Below are positions 16,602-24,027 of a DNA stretch of 40,053 nt, one piece after another. The stretch is from Enterococcus_E cecorum_B (GTDB lineage: Bacteria; Bacillota; Bacilli; Lactobacillales; Enterococcaceae), in assembly GCA_946499615.1 (NCBI GenBank), contig CAMMST010000018.1, positions 1 to 40,053 of the forward strand. The letters are read 5' to 3'. A program made the position numbers and the translations under genes. Each line of letters starts with the position of its first letter. Positions within the stretch are counted from its first letter, which is position 1. The notes beneath the pieces are model-generated. The model saw only the letters and a program-made list of their open reading frames with translations. It was not told the DNA's origin and did not search any database.

Positions 16602-18599
16602 CTAATCATCTGTTGTGATATAATCCACACCCATTTGTTCCATTTGCCAATATTGACTTGCAGGAACAGTCCAGGCACCAACCTGTAAACCAGCAGCTTT
16701 GGCTTGAGCTACCTTTTCGTAAGTTAGATTTTGCCATTTAATATTTAAACCAGCTCGCGTTCCTAAGTGTTTGGCTTTTTTGATATTACTTGCCGTGATA
16801 TCTTTATCCAAATACATCACCGCAGCTTCGGGCATGATTTGTTTGATTACTTTTAAGGGTTCATAATGAAACGAAATAAATCTAGCAGTCAAACCAAAAC
16901 CAGCTTCACGCACCATTTGCACCAAATGTTGATAAGCAGCCTCATTTATTTCTTTATCTTTAATCTCAATGACCGGAATTTTTTGCTTACTTTGACAGAT
17001 TGCTAAAAACTCTGCCAAAGTCGGAATCTTTAACTCCGCATAGACATAGTGCTGCTCACCAATACCAATTAAACGAAATTGAAGAAGTTGTTGGTAAGTA
17101 AATAAGCCTAGTTTTCCTCTGCCGTTACTTGTACGATCTAAAGAATCATCGTGCATAATCACCCACTGTTGATCGGCCGTTAAATGAATATCTGTCTCAA
17201 TCGCTTCATATTTTGTTTGCTTAAAAGCTGGCAATGAATTTTCCGGTGCATATTGATGATTGCCCCGATGATTGACATACATAGCCACTCGATTTTTTGA
17301 TACCTTATCTTTCATTTCACCCATCCTTTGTGTCCCAGTTTGGTCTACCTCAACATCTACTAGACTATCTATTTCTTTGCCGTCAAAATGAACTCTGCGC
17401 GTATCAATCATCACTTCAAAAATTCCTTGTTGATTTGGCGAATTAACTGTATACCACTGCAAGTCATCTTGATTGCCTCTAGCCGTCCATACTGCAAAAC
17501 GCGCTTGCAAAATACGCTCATTCTTATTTAACTTTAATTGCAGCGCATAAATACCACGAGGCCCATCTATTTTTTTCATTTTGTAACTAATGGTTTTCAA
17601 AATATATTTAGGAATGAAAAATTGCTTGCTAATGAAACTAACTTGCGACTGGGTTGGCGTATTTCTTTGAATATAGCCAGTATAATAACCCGTCTCATAG
17701 CGGTTATGATTATGGTTCGTAAAATATAAAGATAATTGCTTAGGACCTGTTTGTTTTAATGGATAATTTTTGACATCATCCAAACCATTTGCCTGACTAA
17801 ACATCGCTATTTGATAAGAAACATTTTTTAATAATGGATAAGTAAAGTTGAAATCCATCTGAATCTTTCCATCATCAATCTTCGTATAGTCAAAATACAT
17901 ACTTTCGATACTATTTTGTTCCTGATGCTCAAAATCGGCTAGCGAAAAATCCGTTAAATGATGCACCATGAATGCATGTTTTTGTGATTTTCTTTCGCTG
18001 TGAACTAATTTTTTCAATCGTTTCTCTTCAATCAAATGCATTGGTTGAGGAGAAGCGAACTGAAGGCTTGGGTATAATGATTGCTTCGGTTGATGATAAT
18101 TTTTTGCTTTGAAATGATCTTGAATTGGAAAATACTCATATTCCATCAACATCCCCGAAAGCAAGACTCCTTGGCGCCATTTTGTTTTTGGCCGCTGAGA
18201 AAAAAATTCTGTTTGAATATAATAAGTCGTATCAGATAATTTCTTGGCTGGAATTTCGTAATAGTCTTTACTATTTTTTTGATAAAAGACCATTGAGACA
18301 AAACGACTCTGTTGACTAACGGGTATTTCGATATAACTTTCAAAATAGCCATTTTTAGATTGTGACTGATGATTATAGACTTTCACCGCTTGATTGGCTA
18401 AACCATCCATTTGCGTAGTATTGGCTAAACCTAGCTGCTGTGCTAATTGAGGAATCATCTCATCTGGTTTTGTTTTAAAAACATGCTCTTCTTTAGGTGG
18501 ATGTAAAGCAAGATAAATATCATCTGCATAACAATAGATAAGCATGCCGATTAGGATAATAGCAAGCGTTACACCACCGATAATTTTTTTATTTTTCAT
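16602..18599 (-). CDS. Membrane-anchored glycerophosphodiester phosphodiesterase with GBS/Bsp-like repeats
   Basis: A 665-aa surface protein. Residues 6-27 form a membrane anchor; the rest should be extracellular. The C-terminal 220 residues are a GDPD domain that hydrolyses glycerophosphodiesters. His444 and Arg445 (NHRGNHQYAPENS), Glu453, then Glu468, Asp470 and His483 (ETDIHLTADQQWVIMHDD) are the expected catalytic and metal residues. The segment at about 355-415, with ARFAVWTARGNQDDLQWYTV, resembles the GBS Bsp-like repeat seen in surface proteins. A weaker copy may lie at 245-310 (QANGLDDVKNYPL). Possible substrates are lipid headgroups or teichoic acid fragments (inferred). It has its own promoter. 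Confidence 0.85.
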   Translation of the reverse strand: MKNKKIIGGVTLAIILIGMLIYCYADDIYLALHPPKEEHVFKTKPDEMIPQLAQQLGLANTTQMDGLANQAVKVYNHQSQSKNGYFESYIEIPVSQQSRFVSMVFYQKNSKDYYEIPAKKLSDTTYYIQTEFFSQRPKTKWRQGVLLSGMLMEYEYFPIQDHFKAKNYHQPKQSLYPSLQFASPQPMHLIEEKRLKKLVHSERKSQKHAFMVHHLTDFSLADFEHQEQNSIESMYFDYTKIDDGKIQMDFNFTYPLLKNVSYQIAMFSQANGLDDVKNYPLKQTGPKQLSLYFTNHNHNRYETGYYTGYIQRNTPTQSQVSFISKQFFIPKYILKTISYKMKKIDGPRGIYALQLKLNKNERILQARFAVWTARGNQDDLQWYTVNSPNQQGIFEVMIDTRRVHFDGKEIDSLVDVEVDQTGTQRMGEMKDKVSKNRVAMYVNHRGNHQYAPENSLPAFKQTKYEAIETDIHLTADQQWVIMHDDSLDRTSNGRGKLGLFTYQQLLQFRLIGIGEQHYVYAELKIPTLAEFLAICQSKQKIPVIEIKDKEINEAAYQHLVQMVREAGFGLTARFISFHYEPLKVIKQIMPEAAVMYLDKDITASNIKKAKHLGTRAGLNIKWQNLTYEKVAQAKAAGLQVGAWTVPASQYWQMEQMGVDYITTDD

Positions 18600-18631
18600 G
18601 ATTTAATACCATCTTTTCTTCACTATGAATC

Positions 18632-18660
18632 AGTATAAAACTTTCCAAATGGTATGTGAA
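18632..18660 (-). promoter_or_regulatory. Promoter of the GDPD gene
   Basis: Minus strand: TTCACA (655-660 of 18.6 kb), 17 bases, TATACT (632-637), about 33 bases upstream of the start codon. Confidence 0.55.
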
Positions 18661-18689
18661 TAGATGTTATTTCATTCTAAACAAATCTT

Positions 18690-18735
18690 AATAAAATAAA
18701 CGGCCTCTTCTCTAAAATTTAGAAAAGAAGCCGCT
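18690..18735 (-). terminator. Intrinsic terminator of the sulfoxide reductase gene
   Basis: Minus strand: CGGCTTCTTTTCTA pairs with TAGAGAAGAGGCCG and is followed by TTTTATTTT. Confidence 0.8.
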
Positions 18736-18747
18736 TTGAAGCTTTCA

Positions 18748-19215
18748 TTATAAACTGTCTAAAAGAATCGCTACATATTGTTCTAAAAATTCTTGATCGA
18801 TTTCATCATACATGCCAATTTTAGAACTATCGATATCAAGTACACCGATTAACTTGCCGTCTTTAACCATTGGCACGACAATTTCAGACATTGCTGCAGA
18901 ATCACAGGAAATATAATTCTCATGCTCTTTGACATTAGGGACGATTAATGTTTCTTCCTTTTGTGCAGATTCTCCACAAACACCTTTGCCCATTTGAATT
19001 CTCGTACAAGAAACTCTCCCTTGAAATGGTCCTAAAATTAATTCTTGTCCATCAAAAAGATAGTAACCAGCAAAAACAGTATCTTTTAAGGTTTCATTTA
19101 ATAAAGCAGATGAATTACTCAAATTTGCAATCCAATTACTTTCGATTTCTAATAAGCCTTTTTGTTGAAGCAATAATAACTCATAAGCTTCACGTTTTTC
19201 TTCTTTTGACCACAT
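18748..19215 (-). CDS. msrC: Free methionine-(R)-sulfoxide reductase, GAF type
   Basis: Reduces free L-methionine-R-sulfoxide in the cytosol with electrons from thioredoxin. The 155-aa protein is a single GAF domain. The three redox cysteines are at residues 70 (RVSCTRIQ), 80 (GKGVCGESAQ) and 104 (YISCDSAAMSEIVVP). Spacings of 10 and 24 are the same as Cys84, Cys94 and Cys118 of the E. coli enzyme. The ATG at 19215 (MWSK) is preferred because AAAGGGG precedes it by 9 bases; an in-frame ATG six codons upstream lacks a good site. It is monocistronic. Confidence 0.92.
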   Translation of the reverse strand: MWSKEEKREAYELLLLQQKGLLEIESNWIANLSNSSALLNETLKDTVFAGYYLFDGQELILGPFQGRVSCTRIQMGKGVCGESAQKEETLIVPNVKEHENYISCDSAAMSEIVVPMVKDGKLIGVLDIDSSKIGMYDEIDQEFLEQYVAILLDSL

Positions 19216-19569
19216 ACATGCTGCCCCTTTCATTTTCCATAATGATACTTTACCATAAGGAATACGAAAAGCAAATCATTTTGAGTTATCCACATCATTC
19301 AAAAAATATCGGAATTTTTGTTTCACAATTTTTTGGGAAGATAAAATTTTTCCTTGACGTGTTGATATCATCCGTTTTTAAAGTAGAACAAACATTTGTA
19401 TATCAGCAAGTAAAACTGTTTACGTGAGTTATCCTCAAAAAAATGAAAATATAAGAATACTTATTTGACGCAATTTCATACGGATTATTTCGCAAAAAGC
19501 GTTTTATTTTTTCACCTTGTTTCACTAAAAAATTTGTTTCACAGCAGCACGTCACTTATTGAACATTCA
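19216..19569. other. Intergenic gap without a recognisable gene
   Basis: About 350 AT-rich bases between msrC and the decarboxylase beta subunit, both on the minus strand. On the minus strand a TTTGCT/TAAAGT pair, 17 bases apart near 19248-19276, could be the msrC promoter. A small CGCAAAAAGCG hairpin followed by T-rich sequence lies near 19492. I see no convincing coding frame, RNA or terminator for the beta subunit. Confidence 0.4.
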
Positions 19570-20700
19570 TTATTGGAAGAATGCTAGTAAAACACCGGCT
19601 GCTACGGCTGAACCAATAACTCCGGCAACATTTGGTCCCATCGCATACATCAATAAATAGTTATGAGGATTGGCTTTTTGACCTTCTAAATGAACTACAC
19701 GCGCTGCCATTGGAACGGCTGATACCCCTGCTGCACCAATCATTGGGTTTACTTTTCCTTTTGTCACATAATACATTAGTTTGCCCATCAATACCCCTGA
19801 AGCGGTGCCGACTGCAAAAGCGATCAGCCCAAGCATAATGATAATTAAGGTCGTTTTGGATAAGAATAAATTTCCTTCAGCTTTGGCACCAACTGTTAAA
19901 CCTAAAATAACGGTGATAATATACATAAAGACATTTTGTAAGACTTCAGATAATTTCGGTACTAATTTGACTTCACGAATTAGATTTCCTAACATCAAGC
20001 AACCAATCAATGTCGTAGCACTAGGAACTAATAGACTGACAAAAATAGTCACAGCGATTGGAAAGATAATTTTTTCTTTTTGACTCACTTTACGGGTGAC
20101 TTTCATTGGACATTGGCGTTCTTTTTCTGTAGTTAGTGCACGAATAATCGGTGGTTGAATAATTGGCACCAACGCCATATAAGAATAAGCAGCTAAAGCG
20201 ATGGCCGGTAATAAATTCGGTGCTAGACGACTAGTTAAAAAGATTGCTGTCGGACCATCTGCCCCACCGATAATCCCAATTGATGCTGCTTCTTGTGGCG
20301 ACATATGAAACAAAATTGCTAAGAAAAAGGCCGCAAAAATCCCAAACTGGGCTGCACCGCCTAATAAAATCGTGTAAGGATTGGCAAGTAAGGGTTCAAA
20401 ATCTGTCGCTGCTCCTAAACATAAAAAGATTAATGGCGGATAAATCCCTAATTCCGTACCCAAATATAAATAATGCAATAAGCCGCCTGGTTGACCATTA
20501 GAAGCTCCAGCCATAAGATTAGCTAAAGGTAAATTCACTAACAACATTCCAAAGGCAATCGGAATCATTAAATACGGCTCATATTTCTTTTTTATTCCCA
20601 AATATAAGAAGAAACACGCTAATAAAATCATGATTCCATTTTGCAGCGTTAAATTGGCTATTCCTGAAGTTTCAATCATTTGTTGAACAATTGCTGACAT
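19570..20700 (-). CDS. Sodium-ion-translocating decarboxylase beta subunit (OadB family)
   Basis: A 376-aa integral membrane protein of the OadB/GcdB/MmdB family, which couples decarboxylation of a carboxybiotin to Na+ export. It has about nine or ten helices. The re-entrant Na+ site motif GGADGPTAIFLTSRLAPNLL at residue 145 includes the conserved Asp148. A second motif with GAAGVSAVPMAARVVH is near residue 320. ATG is preceded by AGGGTGAG. It follows the gamma-like gene by 9 bases. No alpha (carboxyltransferase) or biotin-carrier gene is in the window, so the partner decarboxylase must be elsewhere or absent. The substrate cannot be told from this subunit. Confidence 0.92.
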   Translation of the reverse strand: MSAIVQQMIETSGIANLTLQNGIMILLACFFLYLGIKKKYEPYLMIPIAFGMLLVNLPLANLMAGASNGQPGGLLHYLYLGTELGIYPPLIFLCLGAATDFEPLLANPYTILLGGAAQFGIFAAFFLAILFHMSPQEAASIGIIGGADGPTAIFLTSRLAPNLLPAIALAAYSYMALVPIIQPPIIRALTTEKERQCPMKVTRKVSQKEKIIFPIAVTIFVSLLVPSATTLIGCLMLGNLIREVKLVPKLSEVLQNVFMYIITVILGLTVGAKAEGNLFLSKTTLIIIMLGLIAFAVGTASGVLMGKLMYYVTKGKVNPMIGAAGVSAVPMAARVVHLEGQKANPHNYLLMYAMGPNVAGVIGSAVAAGVLLAFFQ

Positions 20701-20709
20701 ACACTCACC

Positions 20710-20835
20710 CTACTTTCCACCTTGATTTAAGATTTTACTCATCACGACCATTAGCCCCCAGATGCCTAGCAAGACAACAAAAACCACAAGCATCGCAAAG
20801 AGCGTTAAAAATAGAATATCGCCTAATCCATACAT
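20710..20835 (-). CDS. Small OadG-like gamma subunit, 41 aa
   Basis: A 41-aa frame, MYGLGDILFLTLF through to NQGGK, with one membrane helix at about 7-32. This fits the short gamma subunits (PF04277) of Na+-pump decarboxylases, which anchor the complex. Most are longer and have a periplasmic or cytosolic tail, so this is a minimal form. The ribosome site GGTGAGTGT before its ATG is the same as that before the beta-subunit gene 9 bases downstream. Single-helix proteins are easy to misassign, but the position next to OadB makes the call reasonable. Confidence 0.75.
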   Translation of the reverse strand: MYGLGDILFLTLFAMLVVFVVLLGIWGLMVVMSKILNQGGK

Positions 20836-20858
20836 ACACTCACCTTCTTACCACTTTT

Positions 20859-20887
20859 TGATAGCGCTTTCTATTAACTATAGTATA
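20859..20887 (-). promoter_or_regulatory. Promoter with candidate CcpA (cre) site for the decarboxylase pair
   Basis: Minus strand: an extended -10 (TGTGTTATACT, core 20882-20887) lacks a clear -35. Just downstream, 20859-20872 reads TGATAGCGCTTTCT, which matches the cre pattern TGNNANCGNTNNCA at all but the last defined base. Its position over the start of transcription would allow carbon catabolite repression. Confidence 0.5.
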
Positions 20888-21052
20888 ACACAGTTTGGAA
20901 AAAATAGTTTAAAAATAAGTATTTTTTTCACATTACTATGATTAATTATCTAGTGATGACTTGAGTATTTTATCCTTGTCTTGTGCGCTAAAGCATTTTT
21001 ATGGTAAATTCATCCATTCTTGATATAATGAAAAAAAGAAAGGATGAACGTC

Positions 21053-21619
21053 ATGACAACTATTGATATCCGTAGTAAAAAAACACGCCAACAAATCATC
21101 GAGGCCTTCATTACTTTATTGCATCAAAAGAGTTTAGAAAAAATCAAAATTGCCGATATTACCAATCAAGCACAAATCAATCGAGCCACTTTTTATAATT
21201 ATTTTACTGATAAATATCACTTGCTAGACATGATTACTAAAGAAACTTTACTCGCTCAAATTCAAGAACAAATTCTACCAGACGAGCCTTTTTCTTTAGA
21301 GTTATTAAAGAAGATTTTCTTAATTTTGGCTGATTTTCATACCGATATGGCTAGCATCTGCAAAAAGAACTATGTCGAAGCCTTGAGTTTTTATACCAGC
21401 CCTGTATTAAGAGAAGATTTGCAACAGATTTTACAACGGGCGATTCCAAAACCATTACGCACACCAGAAAGTGAAATTTTAACGACTTCAACCAGTTGGC
21501 TATTAATAGGTATGGCCTATGAATGGAAAAAATCGCAAAAAGTACCAGCTGCTCTATATTTTGATAGCTTTAAGCACCAATTCGAGCAATATGTCTTACA
21601 AATCCAAATGAGTGCATAA
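21053..21619 (+). CDS. TetR/AcrR-family transcriptional regulator
   Basis: A 188-aa regulator. The HTH spans about residues 9-55: KKTRQQIIEAFITLLHQKS, then IADITNQAQINRATFYNYF and DKYHLLDMI. The C-terminal domain is helical, with no recognised ligand signature. The start at 21053 (MTTIDIRS) is preferred because AAGAAAGG ends 9 bases upstream; an ATG at 21044 overlaps that site. A TATAAT box lies near 21023. It is convergent with the drug exporter, and the two share a terminator. This pairing is common for TetR regulators of efflux pumps, so regulation of the exporter is likely but inferred. Confidence 0.88.
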   Translation: MTTIDIRSKKTRQQIIEAFITLLHQKSLEKIKIADITNQAQINRATFYNYFTDKYHLLDMITKETLLAQIQEQILPDEPFSLELLKKIFLILADFHTDMASICKKNYVEALSFYTSPVLREDLQQILQRAIPKPLRTPESEILTTSTSWLLIGMAYEWKKSQKVPAALYFDSFKHQFEQYVLQIQMSA

Positions 21620-21650
21620 AAAAGAACGGTTAGCCAACCGTTCTTTTTTT
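21618..21650. terminator. Bidirectional terminator between TetR and MFS genes
   Basis: AAAGAACGGTT (21621-21631) pairs with AACCGTTCTTT (21636-21646) around a 4-base loop, with A and T runs on either side. Confidence 0.85.
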
Positions 21651-23133
21651 ATTCGTCTAATTCGCTTAATTTCACTTGATTTCGGATATAAATTTTCACA
21701 CAAACCATACTAATCACTGCCAGTAAAATAGTTACTAAAAACGCTGCATGAAGTCCTTCGTAAAGCACTTTTCGCAACGGTTCATGTAAATTGTTCGCCA
21801 CTTGATGCGCCGTTTTTGGATTGACAAATTGGTTTAATAAATCTGTGCGTCCAGATAAATGTTGCTTGTCTAATTCTTGGTTGGTCATAAAGTTAAAGAT
21901 TAACCCAAAGACAGCTACCATCACCGTTTGTCCAATGGTTCTAACCAAGGTATTAAAAGAGGTTGCTTCTCCTAAGTGACTTTTGGGTACAACTTGTTGT
22001 GCAGTGATCGTTGTCGAGACAATCACCATACCCATACCGATTCCAAAAATAAACATTAGCAAAACAAAATACCACACGCCAATCCCCATCGGAGCTAAAA
22101 ATAAACCGATTGTTGTCACAAGAATCGCCAACAAACCAAGCATGACAACCTTTTGAATCGATTGTTTGACCATCATTTTACTGGCTACATTCGTACCTAC
22201 AATCCAGAATAAAGAAATCGGTGCTAATACTAAACCACCAATCCCAGCAGCTAAACCTAATACACCTTGCATCCACATCGGAATATACACATCTACCCCC
22301 ATTAAGATGCCACTTACCAATGCCGCAATCAAATTGACACCAACAAATAAAGGATTTTTAAACAAACTAAATGTGATAATTGGATCTTCGGCGCGCTTTT
22401 CCACCCAGATGAATAATACGAAAAATAGCACGCTAGCAATAAAGCAACTCATGACTAGCCAACCCAATCCTTGATCACTTAATAATTGGAAACCAGCTAA
22501 TAAACTCAGCAAGACCAACATCAACACAACACTACCGAAAAGATCCATCTTCTTCGTTTCACGCGCACGTTTTTCTTCATGCAAACTCATAAAAACTAAG
22601 AATAATTGCACTAAACCGATTGGCACATTAATAAAGAAAATCCAATGCCAACCAACTGTATCAACAATTAATCCACCAGCTAATGGACCAATCACACTAG
22701 CTATTCCCCACATCGTTGAATTATAACCCATGACCTTGGTACGCTGTTCAATTGGATAAAGGTCCGCCAACAAAGTCAATGAAACCGGCATTAATGCACC
22801 AGCACCCATTCCTTGTAAAGCCCGCGCTAAAATCAACGTATGCATATTAAAGCTCATGCCACAGAGTGCTGAACCAATAATAAAAAGCAAAGTTCCCACC
22901 ATGAAAACAGGTTTGCGGCCAATTTTATCCGTTAGTTTTCCATAAATGGGGGTTAACATCGCACTGGTTAATAGATAAATCGAAAAGACCCAGTTCATTA
23001 ACTCAATCCCGTGTAACGAACCGACAATGGTAGGCATCGCAGTCGTCACAATGGTCCCTTCTACCGCCGTCATGAAAGTCGCCACAAAAATAGCCACTGT
23101 CACTAGGCCCACATTTGTTTTTCGCAAAATCAT
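21649..23133 (-). CDS. DHA2-family MFS multidrug exporter (14 helices)
   Basis: A 494-aa drug:H+ antiporter of the 14-helix DHA2 (EmrB/QacA/LmrB-like) group. Motif A GKLTDKIGRKPVFMVG is between helices 2 and 3. The helix-1 DHA2 motif region reads ATFMTAVEGTIVTTAMPTIV. The helix-5 antiporter motif C is GIASVIGPLAGGLIVDTVGW. An acidic residue in helix 1 (E25) may be functional. Substrates cannot be predicted. AGAAGGGAG precedes the ATG. A convergent TetR gene lies downstream and an inverted repeat (23191-23230) lies upstream. Confidence 0.92.
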   Translation of the reverse strand: MILRKTNVGLVTVAIFVATFMTAVEGTIVTTAMPTIVGSLHGIELMNWVFSIYLLTSAMLTPIYGKLTDKIGRKPVFMVGTLLFIIGSALCGMSFNMHTLILARALQGMGAGALMPVSLTLLADLYPIEQRTKVMGYNSTMWGIASVIGPLAGGLIVDTVGWHWIFFINVPIGLVQLFLVFMSLHEEKRARETKKMDLFGSVVLMLVLLSLLAGFQLLSDQGLGWLVMSCFIASVLFFVLFIWVEKRAEDPIITFSLFKNPLFVGVNLIAALVSGILMGVDVYIPMWMQGVLGLAAGIGGLVLAPISLFWIVGTNVASKMMVKQSIQKVVMLGLLAILVTTIGLFLAPMGIGVWYFVLLMFIFGIGMGMVIVSTTITAQQVVPKSHLGEATSFNTLVRTIGQTVMVAVFGLIFNFMTNQELDKQHLSGRTDLLNQFVNPKTAHQVANNLHEPLRKVLYEGLHAAFLVTILLAVISMVCVKIYIRNQVKLSELDE

Positions 23134-23190
23134 AACTCCCTTCTCAAAAAATCAACATTCCTAGCATAGCAAAAATTAGCGCAAAAATAT

Positions 23191-23230
23191 AGTACAACGA
23201 CCTTTTTCTTCAAAGATTAGTCGCTGTACT
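23191..23230. repeat. Inverted repeat upstream of the MFS exporter
   Basis: AGTACAACGAC (23191-23201) and GTCGCTGTACT (23220-23230) are inverted with one mismatch and 18 bases between. They sit 58-97 bases before the exporter start, over its likely -35 region (TTGTAC on the minus strand). This could be a regulator binding site or a small RNA hairpin. Confidence 0.45.
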
Positions 23231-23238
23231 AAAACAAA

Positions 23239-23322
23239 TTATGATTGTAAAACTCTTAGCTTCGTCACTTGTTCAAACGCATAGCCAATTTGCAGCAAGG
23301 TAGCATCTTCCCTCTTAAACGA
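23239..23322 (-). pseudogene. Relic of an amidase C-terminus
   Basis: Minus-strand translation gives KREDATLLQIGYAFEQVTKL, then RVLQS and a stop. This is the typical end of amidase-signature enzymes (E-D-xx-LL-xx-AYAFEQ-xT). An in-frame stop at 23323-23325 lies just upstream and no start is present, so only about 27 codons remain. Further upstream the sequence to about 23460 is AT-rich and I find no more recognisable amidase sequence. Confidence 0.6.
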
Positions 23323-23330
23323 TTAATATA

Positions 23331-23463
23331 CGACTATCTTTTTTTCTTGATACTTATCACTTAAACTTTTACTTATCAAACCTTTTTTTCAATACGCTCA
23401 CTGATTATCTTTGAAACAACCCAGAGATTTTCAAAAAAACATCTGTCTGACAAGAATTTTCTC
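23331..23463. other. Non-coding remainder of the gap before rplS
   Basis: Part of a roughly 450-base gap between the exporter and rplS. After the inverted repeat and the amidase relic, this stretch is AT-rich and shows no gene or clear RNA. Confidence 0.4.
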
Positions 23464-23493
23464 TTTACAGCACTGCGCAAAATATGTTAATAT
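23464..23493 (+). promoter_or_regulatory. Promoter of rplS
   Basis: TTTACA (23464-23469), 18 bases and an extended -10 TGTTAATAT (core 23488-23493). Confidence 0.6.
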
Positions 23494-23499
23494 ACTTTT

Positions 23500-23578
23500 T
23501 GAGCGTGTTTGCTCGTTAATTACGATATTCCGCTGGGGCCTTATAAAGTCTTAAGAATATTTGGTATAAGGAGAAAGA
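23500..23578 (+). promoter_or_regulatory. rplS mRNA leader with SD-masking hairpin (L19-leader-like)
   Basis: The leader starts with a GAGC/GCTC hairpin near 23501-23514. CCTTATA (23539-23545) can pair with TATAAGG (23565-23571), which contains the 5' half of the rplS ribosome site. This layout suits autoregulation by L19, and a structured rplS leader is known in Firmicutes. I cannot confirm a match to that RNA family by eye. Confidence 0.5.
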
Positions 23579-23582
23579 AGAA

Positions 23583-23930
23583 ATGAATCCATTAATTCAA
23601 GAATTAACTCAAGAACAATTACGTTCAGACATCCCAGCATTCCGTCCTGGTGATACTGTACGTGTACACGCAAAAGTTGTGGAAGGTTCACGTGAACGTA
23701 TCCAAATTTTTGAAGGTGTAGTAATCAAACGTCGTGGTGCTGGCATTAGCGAAACTTACACAGTACGTAAGATTTCTAACGGTGTTGGTGTTGAACGTAC
23801 ATTCCCATTACACACACCTCGTGTAGCTAAAATCGAAGTAGTACGTTACGGTAAAGTACGTCGTGCGAAACTTTACTACTTACGTGCATTACACGGTAAA
23901 GCAGCTCGTATTAAAGAAATCCGTCGTTAA
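23583..23930 (+). CDS. rplS: 50S ribosomal protein L19
   Basis: A 115-aa ribosomal protein at the interface between the 30S and 50S subunits. The whole chain fits L19: RSDIPAFRPGDTVRVHAKVV, then RERIQIFEGVVIKRRGAGIS, the TYTVRKISNGVGVERTFPLH motif, and a basic C-terminus, YYLRALHGKAARIKEIRR. ATG follows AAGGAG. It is on the plus strand and convergent with trmD, whereas in many Firmicutes it is the last gene of a colinear rpsP-rimM-trmD-rplS operon. Its own promoter and leader are consistent with independent expression. Confidence 0.98.
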   Translation: MNPLIQELTQEQLRSDIPAFRPGDTVRVHAKVVEGSRERIQIFEGVVIKRRGAGISETYTVRKISNGVGVERTFPLHTPRVAKIEVVRYGKVRRAKLYYLRALHGKAARIKEIRR

Positions 23931-23941
23931 TTTATCGACAC

Positions 23942-23976
23942 AAACCACTTGCCCATTTGGTGAGTGGTTTTTTTCT
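23942..23976 (+). terminator. Intrinsic terminator of rplS
   Basis: AAACCACT (23942-23949) pairs with AGTGGTTT (23963-23970) and is followed by TTTTC. Confidence 0.75.
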
Positions 23977-24027
23977 TTTTACAGCAAAAAAAAACAAACG
24001 GATAGCCTGCCTACCCGCTTGCCTTCT

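Noticed and set aside
19286..19294. A perfect DnaA box TTATCCACA in the gap after msrC
   Set aside because: A single box without a cluster, an AT-rich unwinding region or dnaA/dnaN nearby. One hit in 40 kb is close to chance.
18948..19427. 159-codon plus-strand frame across msrC and the following gap
   Set aside because: Mostly antisense to msrC, no ribosome site, and no family-like motif; the part in the gap is AT-rich noise.
19781..20083. Plus-strand frame opposite the decarboxylase beta subunit
   Set aside because: Antisense of strongly conserved membrane-protein codons; no start signal.
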